Shown piece by piece: positions 10,245 to 18,498 of a DNA stretch of 64,000 nucleotides. Every line of letters begins with the position of its first letter. The first letter of the stretch is position 1. A program made the position numbers and the translations under genes. The notes under the pieces were generated by a model. The model saw only the letters and a program-made list of their open reading frames with translations, searched no databases and was not told the DNA's origin. This DNA is from Parapusillimonas granuli. GTDB lineage: Bacteria > Pseudomonadota > Gammaproteobacteria > Burkholderiales > Burkholderiaceae_B. Where the stretch lies: contig NZ_JACCEM010000002.1 of the NCBI RefSeq assembly GCF_013416525.1, positions 62,001 to 126,000 on the forward strand. The letters are read 5' to 3'.

Positions 10245-10385
10245 CATCCGCACCGCGGCCAAAGGGTCCGCCAATGCGGAGATCGTCGACTATCACTGAA
10301 GCACCGAGGCTTGCATCATGACCCGAACCGTTCCACTGCCCACAGGGCGCGTAAGCTGCCCGCAGTCCGCTGCTGCGACCATGCG
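10203..10385 (+). repeat. 183-bp tandem direct repeat, copy 1
   Basis: Copy 1 begins at GACAGTGGACTGGTCGGCGC inside the last 14 codons of the RTX-like gene and runs 183 bases to the start of copy 2. It includes the RTX stop codon and a short hairpin CAAACC-TTC-GGTTTG (10222-10236) just before the stop. The remaining 140 bases are non-coding. The two copies abut directly. Confidence 0.95.
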
Positions 10386-10566
10386 GACAGTGGACTGGTC
10401 GGCGCAAACTTCGGTTTGTAAGCTAACATCCGCACCGCGGCCAAAGGGTCCGCCAATGCGGAGATCGTCGACTATCACTGAAGCACCGAGGCTTGCATCA
10501 TGACCCGAACCGTTCCACTGCCCACAGGGCGCGTAGCTGCCCGCAGTCCGCTGCTGCGCCCATGCG
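10386..10566 (+). repeat. 183-bp tandem direct repeat, copy 2 (two 1-nt deletions)
   Basis: Copy 2 repeats copy 1 over its full length but is 181 bases long. It lacks one C in the CAAACC hairpin arm and one A in GCGTAAGCTG, and has one A-to-C change near its end. Because of the first deletion, the copied RTX tail would read out of frame and stop early, so it is not a functional second C-terminus. Near-identity points to a recent duplication. Confidence 0.93.
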
Positions 10567-10616
10567 CACTGCCACAGCATCATGGCCTACTGGCATCCGG
10601 CCTGCCGGCAGGTTAC

Positions 10617-11213
10617 ATGCCCGGTCGTCAGGTTGCGGCATTGCGAATAATTAGGGGTGCAGCAAGCACCGCCGGCGGTTGGCATGAACACCTCTCCCTG
10701 CATGCACCGCATGGGGACCGCCACGGGCGCCATGTGTCGCATTTTTTGGATCTTGTCCCAAACAATATTGGTGAGCCTTGCGGCTTTGGCTTCGGCGGCA
10801 CGTTCCATGTCGATCACTCAGGCCATGAGCCTTCCAGCAAAGAGGGCGCGGTCATTTTCGTCAAGCTCCGGCAGATGCGGCCGCAGGAACAGCAATCCGT
10901 GCGTATCGATACGCGCGCCGCCGCCTCCTGGCACAGCGAGGAAGGCCGCGAAGTGTGTCCCCTGTTCTCGGATGACATCGAGCAGACCAGCCTGCAGCGG
11001 CTGGCGCTTGGCGAGGCCGTGTTCACCGCAGCGGTGGATGGCGCCGAGCTGCTGGTATTGACCGGCAATGTGGTGATGGACGGCGAGTCCTATGAACGAG
11101 GCGGCTGGATACGTCTGCCGGCCGGCCAGTATCCCGGAATAGTCGCCGGCGCGCAGGGGACGACCGTTTATCTCAAGATCGGCCGCCTTGGCGAAACGCC
11201 GGTTGGGGCATGA
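10617..11213 (+). CDS. ChrR-type cupin domain protein (divergent, possibly degenerate; start uncertain)
   Basis: The clearest homology is to the double-cupin domain of ChrR-like anti-sigma/cupin proteins. The stretch SGHEPSSKEGAVIFVKLRQM is typical of the junction after the first cupin, and DGAELLVLTGNVVMDGESYE...GTTVYLKIGRL matches the second cupin. The second cupin lacks the usual metal-binding histidine cluster before its E (here FTAAVDGAELL). The first cupin is recognisable only from about GFGGTF onward; the residues before it match poorly, so this end may be decayed. The frame is open back to an ATG at 10500 inside repeat copy 2; the ATG at 10617 is the next in-frame start. The stop overlaps the start of the downstream amine oxidase (ATGA), which implies co-translation. 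Confidence 0.55.
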   Translation: MPGRQVAALRIIRGAASTAGGWHEHLSLHAPHGDRHGRHVSHFLDLVPNNIGEPCGFGFGGTFHVDHSGHEPSSKEGAVIFVKLRQMRPQEQQSVRIDTRAAASWHSEEGREVCPLFSDDIEQTSLQRLALGEAVFTAAVDGAELLVLTGNVVMDGESYERGGWIRLPAGQYPGIVAGAQGTTVYLKIGRLGETPVGA

Positions 11214-12370
11214 CCATGCAGACGGCACGCATCGCCATCGTCGGCGGAGGTTTGGCCGGACTGTACGCGGCGCGCTTGCTGGAGCATCATGGTATCGACG
11301 ACTATGTGCTCCTGGAGTCTCGTGATGACTGGGGCGGCCGGATCCTGTCCACGCCCCCAATCGCAAGCGGGGTGCCGCAAGACCGCTTCGACCTTGGCCC
11401 GACATGGTTCTGGCCCGCCTACCAGCCACAACTGGACCGCCTCATCGACAGCCTCGGCCTTGAACGCTTCATGCAGCATGAGGATGGCGATATGCTCGTC
11501 GAGTATGCGCAGGATGCGGCTCCCAAACGTGTGCGGGGCTATGGCTCTGCGCCGCCCTCGATGCGTCTGGTGGGCGGCATGGGCGTACTGATCGATGCCA
11601 TACGTTCGGGCCTGGCATCGGACAACCTTATTCTCGGCCAGCCTGTGCGGCGCCTGCGCTGCGATGGCCTTCACATAGAGTTGGACGCCGACGATGCCCA
11701 GGGACAAGTCATCACCTATCGCGCGGAGCATGTGCTGCTGGCCCTCCCGCCGCGCCTTGCCGCGGCCTCCATCAGCTTCTCGCCTGAATTGCCTGGCACC
11801 GTGGCGCATGAATGGCTCGAAACGGCGACATGGATGGCGCCGCATGCCAAGTATGTCGCCCTATATGACGAGCCGTTCTGGCGCACGCAAGGACTTTCCG
11901 GCGAAGCCCGCAGCGCCTGGGGGCCGTTGGGAGAAATCCATGACGCGTCAATGCCTGGCGGCAGCGCGGCACTGTTCGGATTCTTCAGCGTGGCGGCGCG
12001 CGTGCGCCACGGGGTTTACATTGATGTGCTGCGTACGCACTGCCGTGCCCAACTGCGGCGCCTATTTGGCGCCGAAGCGTCAGGATTCAAGGCGGATTTC
12101 ATTAAAGACTGGGCCGCTGACCCCTGCACGGCAACGCCGCATGACATGGACGGGCTGGCCGATCACGGCCACGCGCCTGCAGCCGGGGTGCCATCGGGCT
12201 TGTGGCGTAACCGGATCATCGGCATTGCCAGCGAATGGTCGATTCGGTATCCAGGCTATGTCGCAGGCGCCATCGAGGCGGCCGACCTCGGCGTGCGGGC
12301 GCTCTTGCGCAGTGAGTGCGGTAGCGGCGCGCACCGAGAGGCTGATTCATCCAGAAGATCCAAAGGATGA
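11210..12370 (+). CDS. FAD-dependent flavin amine oxidase family protein
   Basis: The 386-residue flavoprotein starts with the FAD-binding dinucleotide motif IAIVGGGLAGLYAARLLE (residues 6-23) and an acidic strand end VLLESRDDWGGRI, the hallmark of the amine-oxidase/protoporphyrinogen-oxidase superfamily. A C-terminal substrate/FAD-closing stretch (IIGIASEWSIRYPGYVAGAIEAA) completes the fold. The substrate is unknown; a small amine is the usual choice for the family (inference). Its start overlaps the cupin gene, and cupin-plus-amine-oxidase pairs are common neighbours. The gene lies in the lower-G+C patch. The protein is shorter than the 430-500 residues of typical members. Confidence 0.85.
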   Translation: MTMQTARIAIVGGGLAGLYAARLLEHHGIDDYVLLESRDDWGGRILSTPPIASGVPQDRFDLGPTWFWPAYQPQLDRLIDSLGLERFMQHEDGDMLVEYAQDAAPKRVRGYGSAPPSMRLVGGMGVLIDAIRSGLASDNLILGQPVRRLRCDGLHIELDADDAQGQVITYRAEHVLLALPPRLAAASISFSPELPGTVAHEWLETATWMAPHAKYVALYDEPFWRTQGLSGEARSAWGPLGEIHDASMPGGSAALFGFFSVAARVRHGVYIDVLRTHCRAQLRRLFGAEASGFKADFIKDWAADPCTATPHDMDGLADHGHAPAAGVPSGLWRNRIIGIASEWSIRYPGYVAGAIEAADLGVRALLRSECGSGAHREADSSRRSKG

Positions 12371-12518
12371 TGCCGGAGATCACGCGCATGGCATCCGCGT
12401 GCGAAAAGGTGCGCGCGGCATCGGCCGGCTTATCGCAGGTTCTCTGGATGGATTCTGATGACGAGGCTCATCTCCGGTATAGCGAGTTGGATCGACGGTT
12501 CCTCATCGGCATCTCGCT

Positions 12519-13748
12519 TCACTCGGCGAGAATGCGAGCTTTTCGCCGCATCGCCAGCGCAAGCGCTGCGACCGACAAGGCGAGCGGAGCAAAGGACACC
12601 CAGAGCACGGTATTCCAGCCATAGGCGGACAGCAGCCCTCCCGACGAGAATGATCCGATTGCCATCAGGCCGAAGACGATGAAATCGTTGAGTGACTGGA
12701 CGCGCGTTTTCTCCTCGGGCCGGTGGCATTCCAGTACCAGCGCCGATGCACCCAGGAAGCCGAAGTTCCACCCCGCTCCGAGCAAGATCAGCGACCACCA
12801 GAAATGCATGACCTCAATGCCGCCCAACCCAACGGCGGCGGACAGGCCAATCAGAATCAGGCCCATCGCTGCCATCCTTGCGGCGCCGAAGCGCGAGATC
12901 AGCTTGCCGGTAAAGAAGCTCGGCGCATACATGGCGATGACATGCCACTGCAGCCCCAAATTGGCGGATTCCTGGGAGTGCCCGCACATGTGCATCGCCA
13001 ACGGCGCGGCCGTCATCAGGAAGTTCATGAGCATGTAGGAAACGGCGCCGCAGATCACCGCGGCGACGAAACGCGGCTGCAGGGCGATCTCCTTCAGCGT
13101 CCGTCCACCGGCCAGCTCCTGCACCGTTGGCACCGGCAGCCGCACGCCAAGCAGGATGACTGCCGAGATCGCCGCGACCGCTGCTTGTGCCAGGAATGTG
13201 GCTGCGAACATGTGCGGTGGCCATAGATCCATCGTCCAGGTCACCAGCTGCGGCCCGACGATCCCCGCGGCAACGCCGCCGGCCATCACGAGCGACAGCG
13301 CCCGCGCACGCCGTTCCGCCTCTACGCCATCGGCGGCGGCGAAGCGGAAGGACAGCACAACGGCGGCATAAACGCCACCAAAGAAGGTCGCCAGGCAGAA
13401 CAACCAGAACCAGCCCGCCATGACCGCAGCCAAGGCCAATAAACCTGCGAGTACACCAGCCCCAGTGCCCAATAGAAAGGCTGCACGCCGCCCGTGGCGC
13501 CTGGCGATCGCACCGACCGGTAGCGTGCATGCGGCCATGCCTACCACGAAGATGGAAATCGGCAGGGTCGCCAGCATCGGCGTCGGGGCGAGCATGTTGC
13601 CGACGATGGAACCCGTCGCGTAGACCACCACCGAATTCGCGCCGGCCAGTGCCTGGGCGACGGAAAGCCGCCATATGTTTCCCCGTTGAATCTCTGCGGG
13701 CAGAACCGCAGCTGGGCCATTGATCGAGGAGGGCGGGCTATGTGTCAT
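12519..13748 (-). CDS. Major facilitator superfamily transporter
   Basis: The 409-residue protein has about twelve hydrophobic segments and the MFS loop 2-3 signature in GAIARRHGRRAAF (near residue 80). It would sit in the inner membrane and move a small solute by proton exchange; the substrate cannot be named. It diverges from an AraC-type regulator across 146 bp, an arrangement typical of regulator-controlled efflux or uptake pumps. It converges with the amine oxidase gene across a 148-bp spacer in which I see no clear terminator. Confidence 0.88.
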   Translation of the reverse strand: MTHSPPSSINGPAAVLPAEIQRGNIWRLSVAQALAGANSVVVYATGSIVGNMLAPTPMLATLPISIFVVGMAACTLPVGAIARRHGRRAAFLLGTGAGVLAGLLALAAVMAGWFWLFCLATFFGGVYAAVVLSFRFAAADGVEAERRARALSLVMAGGVAAGIVGPQLVTWTMDLWPPHMFAATFLAQAAVAAISAVILLGVRLPVPTVQELAGGRTLKEIALQPRFVAAVICGAVSYMLMNFLMTAAPLAMHMCGHSQESANLGLQWHVIAMYAPSFFTGKLISRFGAARMAAMGLILIGLSAAVGLGGIEVMHFWWSLILLGAGWNFGFLGASALVLECHRPEEKTRVQSLNDFIVFGLMAIGSFSSGGLLSAYGWNTVLWVSFAPLALSVAALALAMRRKARILAE

Positions 13749-13894
13749 TTTCTATAGAGGCGATGTAGTGGGGTTCTCGCGCGGGTCCGGCGAGGGAGCC
13801 TTAATCCTGATGAGAGTCGTGCCGCACCATTACAACGTACAGATGCGATGTCGGTCTATCGATAACATGACAATTTATGTAGAATTAACGACAA

Positions 13895-14698
13895 ATGGAC
13901 TTTGCCATGAACTGGAAGACTATTACTGCTCCGCCGGACGTCTTGCCCCCATCTCCCATGACGATGCGGGTGCAGTCAATTCCCGTGCGACATTATTTTG
14001 CCGAGCATACCCATGAATGGAATCAGCTTGTCTATGCGATTTCGGGCGTACTGATGGTTGCGGCGGATGGACAGTCGTTTGCCATTTCACCAGATCAGGC
14101 CGCATGGATACCTCCCGGGTCCGTGCACAGCGTGGGCTCGTTTCTTGGCGCCGAGTATCACAGCCTATGGCTCGCCGACAGCCCAGGCGGAGTGCTCTCA
14201 AGGCGGGGGGTGACGATTTTTGGCGTATCCCCCTTGCTCAGGGCGCTTATCGTGGAAGCCGCCGCCGTTCACGAAGCTCCGGACACAGACGGCTATTTCG
14301 GGCGCGTGTATCAACTCATACTGGATCAGTTGCGTCGTATCCGTCCCATTTCGTCGGTACTCGCCTGGCCGACAAGCGCGCCGCTGCTTCGGCTGTGCGA
14401 AACGCTATACAGCAATCCGGCGGACTCCCGCGGCCCTGATGAATGGGGTATGGAACTTGGCATGTCCGGGCGGACACTGGCTAGAAGATTCTTTGCCGAA
14501 ACGGGCCTGACCCTGCGCACATGGCGTCGCCGGCTTAAGTCATTCCGGGCAATCGAGCTGCTTGAGAATGGTTTTGATGTAACAAGCGCCGCACTGGAGC
14601 TTGGCTACAGCTCAACCTCTGCATTCGTATACGCTTTTCGATCAGAAATGCAATGCAGCCCGCTGGCATACATGCGAACACGAGGATCGTTCGTGTAG
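13895..14698 (+). CDS. AraC-family transcriptional regulator with N-terminal cupin domain
   Basis: The 267-residue protein has an N-terminal AraC-binding cupin fold (PVRHYFAEHTHEWNQLVYAISGVLMV, residues about 29-54) and a C-terminal pair of helix-turn-helix motifs (GMELGMSGRTLARRFFAETGL; VTSAALELGYSSTSAFVYAFR), followed by the family's S-P-x-x-Y-x-R tail. It should bind a small ligand and control the divergent MFS gene (inference). No good ribosome-binding site precedes the ATG at 13895; an in-frame ATG at 13907 is an alternative. A TAGAAT -10-like hexamer at 13880-13885 lies very close to the start, so the transcript may be nearly leaderless. Confidence 0.88.
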   Translation: MDFAMNWKTITAPPDVLPPSPMTMRVQSIPVRHYFAEHTHEWNQLVYAISGVLMVAADGQSFAISPDQAAWIPPGSVHSVGSFLGAEYHSLWLADSPGGVLSRRGVTIFGVSPLLRALIVEAAAVHEAPDTDGYFGRVYQLILDQLRRIRPISSVLAWPTSAPLLRLCETLYSNPADSRGPDEWGMELGMSGRTLARRFFAETGLTLRTWRRRLKSFRAIELLENGFDVTSAALELGYSSTSAFVYAFRSEMQCSPLAYMRTRGSFV

Positions 14699-14774
14699 CG
14701 GCCTTTGTCTTAGGTCGGTGACATTCCACTCAAGACCGGCCGGCGCATTGGCGCGACCCGGAGTCAAATGTGAA

Positions 14775-14808
14775 TGTCGTCGTGAGCACAAACGAGCCCA
14801 CGACGACA
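14775..14808. terminator. Inverted repeat between convergent AraC and Bug genes
   Basis: The arms TGTCGTCGTG and CACGACGACA pair perfectly over 10 bp around a 14-base loop. It lies between two convergent genes (stops at 14698 and 14846), the position expected of a bidirectional terminator. Neither side has a strong T-tract, so a factor-dependent terminator or mRNA-end hairpin is as likely as an intrinsic terminator. Confidence 0.45.
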
Positions 14809-14845
14809 GCGATCATCATGCCAAAAAGGCAAGGCGGCACATGGG

Positions 14846-15823
14846 TCATTCCGCCGAGATGCCCGCCGCTTGAATCACCGCGCGCCAGCGTTCCACCTCG
14901 CTTTTCCAGAACTCCGTGAACTCATTCGGTCCACGTGCATCCACTCGGAATCCCAATGAGCGGGTTTTCTCGGCGACGTCCGGTTGGGCCATGATATCCA
15001 CGAGTTCCTTACCCAGCCGTTGAACAACGGCATCAGGCGTCGCGCCAGGCAGCATCACCGCGGTCCATTGTTCAACGTTCAAACCCGGCATGCCGGCCTC
15101 AGCCGAGGTCGGTACGTCGGGTACCTGTGGGTTGCGCTTTGCGCTTGCGATCGCGATGGCGCGTAACTTGCCTGATTGCACATGAGGCAGAGACTCGGCA
15201 TAGTTGCTGAAGATCACATCGATCTGTCCTCCTATCAGGTCAGTAAGCGATGGCGAACCTCCGCTGTAGGGTATATGCATGATATTCGTGCCGTTGAGCT
15301 GATTGAACAAGGCCAGCGACAAGTGCGATGGCGTGCCGACGCCGCTCGACCCCGCATTCAACTCTTTGGATTTCGCCGCTGCGACCAAGTCGTCCAGCGA
15401 GTGAATACTGCTATTGGCGGGTACGACGACGAGTATGGGCGTGGAGGCCAGTAGGGCGACCGGCTTCAGATCCTTGGTTATGTCGAATCTCGTTTTCTGA
15501 CGCAGCAGCGTTGCATTCACCGAATGTGTCATCGTGATCGCCAGTAAAGTGTTGCCATCGGGAGTGGCGCGTGATACCTGTTCCGCTCCGATCATCGCGC
15601 CACCGCCTGGCTTGTTCTCCACGACTACGGTGACTTTCAAGCGTTCGCCTAGTTGCTGGCCGACAAGGCGTGCCATGACATCGGTCAAGCCGCCGGGCGG
15701 GAAGGGAACAACGTAGCGCAAAACGCTGCCTGCTTTTAGGTAGTCGGCAGCTTGTGCGCTTGCTGCAGGTGCAATGGCGGTCAGTGCAAGGGCCGACGCA
15801 AGCAACATTCTTCTCGTAATCAT
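14846..15823 (-). CDS. Bug/TctC-family tripartite tricarboxylate transporter substrate-binding protein
   Basis: The 325-residue periplasmic binding protein begins with a signal peptide (MITRRMLLASALALTAIAPAASAQA). It shows the family hallmarks: VPFPPGGLTDVMARLV, VVVENKPGGGAMIGAEQV and the P-Y-x-G-x-x-P loop IPYSGGSPSLTDL. Bug proteins capture small carboxylates for TTT or other uptake systems. I choose the ATG at 15823 because AAGGAG sits five bases upstream and the signal peptide starts there; the open frame further upstream is read-through of the dehydrogenase gene. It is the last gene of a LysR-dehydrogenase-Bug set, 38 bp behind the dehydrogenase. Confidence 0.93.
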   Translation of the reverse strand: MITRRMLLASALALTAIAPAASAQAADYLKAGSVLRYVVPFPPGGLTDVMARLVGQQLGERLKVTVVVENKPGGGAMIGAEQVSRATPDGNTLLAITMTHSVNATLLRQKTRFDITKDLKPVALLASTPILVVVPANSSIHSLDDLVAAAKSKELNAGSSGVGTPSHLSLALFNQLNGTNIMHIPYSGGSPSLTDLIGGQIDVIFSNYAESLPHVQSGKLRAIAIASAKRNPQVPDVPTSAEAGMPGLNVEQWTAVMLPGATPDAVVQRLGKELVDIMAQPDVAEKTRSLGFRVDARGPNEFTEFWKSEVERWRAVIQAAGISAE

Positions 15824-15861
15824 CTTTATCTCCTTGTGGTTTGCGTAGTGATGACTCGGGA

Positions 15862-16785
15862 TCACTCCAGAGCTTCGAGAATTTTCTCCGCGATGAGGTT
15901 GCCCACGCGTTGGTTGGACTCGATCGTCAAGCCGGCGGTATGCGGGGTCAGGATGAGGTTGGGACAATCTTGAAAGTGCGGCGCTACGGTAAGCGGCTCT
16001 TGGGCGAAGACGTCAAGCGCAACGCCTCCAAGCCGGCCGTTGCGTAGAGCAGCCGCAATGGCCGGCTCATCGACAATGCCGCCACGCGCCGTATTGATCA
16101 GCACCGCTCCCGGCTTCATGGCCTTAATGCGGTCTTCATTGAATAGATTGCGAGTAGAGTCGACCAGAGGCATATGCAGACTGACTACATCCGACTCGGC
16201 GAGCAAGCCTTCCAAATCCGAAGGGATGACGCCCAGTTCTGTAAATATCGTGTCATCGTCCGTCAATGCCGGGTCAAACGCCGATACAGACATGCCCATT
16301 GCTGTAGCGAGCCGCGCGGTCAACTGTCCAATCGAGCCAAAGCCGAGCAGGCCAAGTCTTTTGCCAGCAAGCTCCCGGCCGTGCGACAGTGCATCACGTG
16401 GCCAGCATCCCGCGGCAACCTTCGCCGTGGACGTGTAGGATCCTCGCAACAACAGCATCGCTGTTGCGATAACGTATTCGGCGACGCTGTTTGCATTTGC
16501 GCCAATGGCGGGAATGACCCGGATACCTTGCTTCTTGCAGCCATCGACGTCAACGTTATCCAGGCCGACACCAAGCCGCCCTACCACTTTGCAGCGCTTG
16601 AGCGACGCCAGAAGTTCACCACGCACCTGTGTGCGATTTCGTACGATGATGGCGTCGCACTTGGCGGCTTCTCCAAGCATGCGAGGCAGGTCGTTGACCA
16701 GTTGCGGATCGTAGGTAATGTCGGCTTTCGCCCGCAGCCGCTCGATTGCAGCGGCTTCCATGAATTCGGTCACGACGATTTTCAA
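15862..16785 (-). CDS. D-isomer-specific 2-hydroxyacid dehydrogenase (SerA-like)
   Basis: This NAD-dependent dehydrogenase (307 aa) has the Rossmann motif LGLLGFGSIGQLTARL. Its catalytic residues are the R in NTARGGIVDE, the E in FAQEPL and the H in LTPHTAGLT. The likely substrate is a 2-hydroxy or 2-keto acid related to the ligand of the adjoining Bug protein (inference). I favour a TTG start at 16785: the sequence AAGGAGA ends five bases before it, and the protein then begins LKIVVTEFME as in relatives. An upstream in-frame ATG at 16809 lies before that ribosome-binding site. Confidence 0.9.
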   Translation of the reverse strand: MKIVVTEFMEAAAIERLRAKADITYDPQLVNDLPRMLGEAAKCDAIIVRNRTQVRGELLASLKRCKVVGRLGVGLDNVDVDGCKKQGIRVIPAIGANANSVAEYVIATAMLLLRGSYTSTAKVAAGCWPRDALSHGRELAGKRLGLLGFGSIGQLTARLATAMGMSVSAFDPALTDDDTIFTELGVIPSDLEGLLAESDVVSLHMPLVDSTRNLFNEDRIKAMKPGAVLINTARGGIVDEPAIAAALRNGRLGGVALDVFAQEPLTVAPHFQDCPNLILTPHTAGLTIESNQRVGNLIAEKILEALE

Positions 16786-17178
16786 GAATATCTCCTTCTG
16801 AAGACGCATTTAACGATGTGCCATGGCTTGATTCATTGCCACGCCATCTGCCGCTTGGCTGGACCGGAGGGAAACTGCGGTGGCATGCAGGGCAGTAAGC
16901 CGTCCCTGTCTCTCAACCCTTTGTTTATGGCGCCGATATATTGTTGTTGGGTACACCCAACCGATGGCTGCTGCTATGGTAGAGAACCATGAGCCATAGA
17001 AAAAGCTAAATTTTCTTCCGCCCAGCATCGGTTATTTCGATGCTAAAACCATCAAGGCCACTGAACTGACAGCTGCTTCATCGCCATTGGAGAGGCAGGA
17101 AAGTCTCCGGCCGCTAGAAAGCTTTACGCTCGCAATGCGCGGAGAAACTGCGTTTCCAATCTGAGGATGCGTATAGGT
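16786..17178. promoter_or_regulatory. Intergenic region with LysR-type palindrome upstream of the dehydrogenase-Bug operon
   Basis: This 393-base gap separates the LysR gene from the dehydrogenase gene, both on the minus strand. At 16947-16962 it holds GTTGGGT-AC-ACCCAAC, a 7-bp-arm inverted repeat that contains a T-N11-A core, the consensus form of LysR binding boxes. It is 162 bp upstream of the TTG start. No convincing gene lies in the gap; a 72-codon open frame on the minus strand (16810-17028) has no recognisable features. Confidence 0.5.
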
Positions 17179-18060
17179 TTACTTCGTGAGCGGCGCGGAA
17201 TTGCCAAACTCTCTGAAATAATTCACCAGAACTTGCGTCGCCCTGCTGTCTTTATTTGCGTGCCTGACGGCAAGGCATACTTCCCGGTGTATGCTGGGCA
17301 AATCCATGAATCTCAGCGAGGGGTCTTTCCGTGGGTGCCCTTTCAGCACGGGAAGGATAGTCACTCCTATATCGTGCCGAACTATCGATAAGACAGCGTC
17401 ATGGGAGTCGAGCTCCATGACGGGGCGGACGGATAGCCCGCTGGTCTCGATAAAAGACTCGATCTGTTTGCCTATCCATGTTGTTTTATCAAAGGCAATA
17501 TATGGTTGCTCTTCCAATGCATCTTTGATATTGGTGAAGTTTCGCTGCGCGCTCATGACTAAGGCCAACGGTTCCCTGTACAACGCTTGGAAGCAGAGTG
17601 ATGTTGGAATATTTGGCGGAGGCCTCGATATGATCGCTGCGTCTAATAAACCTGCTTCGACCAACGTTGCCAGATCGGGGGATCTCTTCGCCGTAATCCG
17701 CAGTTCCAGCTGAGGATGTTCCGCTCCAAGACGTTTCAATACTCCAGGCAAGCCTCCAGTCAATGTGCTTGTAATTATTCCCAGAGCCATCTTGCCTTTC
17801 AAACTCCTGGAGTTTCCCAGCGACGCCATTTCAGACTGTAGGTCCAGCATCCGTCTTGCCAAGGGCACGAGCTGGTGCGCTCGATCATTCAAAGATATTG
17901 AGCGCCCGGTGCGGATGAATAATTCGACGTCAAGTTCGTCTTCAAGATTACGCAGCTGAACGCTTACAGCAGCTGGCGATAAGTGGACCGCCCGGGCCGC
18001 GGCCGCCACCGTGCCGAACTGGTGAAGCGCCAAGAAAGCGCGCAATGAGCGACTTTGCAT
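17179..18060 (-). CDS. LysR-family transcriptional regulator
   Basis: The 293-residue protein has the N-terminal LysR helix-turn-helix (LRAFLALHQFGTVAAAARAVHLSPAAVSVQLRNLEDEL compressed into residues 6-43) and a periplasmic-binding-like effector domain. It is transcribed in the same direction as the downstream dehydrogenase and Bug genes, and the palindrome in the gap between them is a plausible target (inference). Base composition is clearly more A/T-rich than the surrounding chromosome, in keeping with the 10-18 kb patch. The protein starts at MQSRSLRAFLA; no strong ribosome-binding site precedes it. Confidence 0.9.
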   Translation of the reverse strand: MQSRSLRAFLALHQFGTVAAAARAVHLSPAAVSVQLRNLEDELDVELFIRTGRSISLNDRAHQLVPLARRMLDLQSEMASLGNSRSLKGKMALGIITSTLTGGLPGVLKRLGAEHPQLELRITAKRSPDLATLVEAGLLDAAIISRPPPNIPTSLCFQALYREPLALVMSAQRNFTNIKDALEEQPYIAFDKTTWIGKQIESFIETSGLSVRPVMELDSHDAVLSIVRHDIGVTILPVLKGHPRKDPSLRFMDLPSIHREVCLAVRHANKDSRATQVLVNYFREFGNSAPLTK

Positions 18061-18219
18061 ATGCGATGAAGAAGGCGAGTTTGATTATTGTTCCTAACTT
18101 AGCATTTCCAGGCTGGTGAAGGCCAGTAGAACACCGCCCACATGCCGTTAATGCTTAGAACCTTCAGAAGCGTGCGTATCATGACGCGAAGACACATGTT
18201 ATGTATTTCGCGACGGAAG

Positions 18220-18400
18220 TCATGGCTCCTGTGTTGGCACATCATGTGGGAATACAAATTCCGCTACCAAGCCTCCTCCCTGCCTAGGCCTTAGAATCAG
18301 AATCCCTTTTGAACCGTTCAGCGACGGGCTGCATGATCGATATGCCAAGACCCAACCCGCCATTGCCGTGTCTGCCGTGATCGCCACTTTGGTTCTCGCA
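18220..18400 (-). pseudogene. Decayed C-terminal fragment of a sensor histidine kinase
   Basis: Read on the minus strand, this stretch encodes the end of a histidine-kinase ATPase domain, split between frames. One frame gives KVAITADT; a second gives GNGGLGLGISIMQPVAERF, a clear G2-box; the first frame resumes with ILILRPRQGGGLVAEFVFP, the usual kinase C-terminal strand. At least two frameshifts are therefore needed. Everything upstream of the fragment is gone, replaced by the terminator and tRNA-Asn. It is a remnant, not a gene, and marks a past rearrangement next to the tRNA. Confidence 0.6.
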
Positions 18401-18440
18401 CCGGAAATTTCGGACACGGATCGGGCACGAGCCGCAGATA

Positions 18441-18479
18441 AGAAAAAGCCCTTACGGTGAAAAATCACGGTAAGGGCTT
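18441..18479 (-). terminator. Intrinsic terminator of tRNA-Asn
   Basis: On the minus strand AAGCCCTTACCGTGA pairs with TCACCGTAAGGGCTT (15 bp, one mismatch) around a TTTT loop and is followed directly by TTTTTCT. It lies 20 bases past the tRNA 3' end, exactly where a tRNA terminator is expected. Confidence 0.9.
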
Positions 18480-18498
18480 GATTTCTTTCGGTATTTGT

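Noticed and set aside
10587-10817. 76-codon minus-strand frame opposite the cupin gene
   Set aside because: Cys/Arg-rich tail, no recognised domain, and it lies antisense to the stretch leading into the cupin match.
12367-12624. 85-codon frame after the amine oxidase gene
   Set aside because: It overlaps the 3' end of the MFS gene on the other strand and has no family features or ribosome-binding site.
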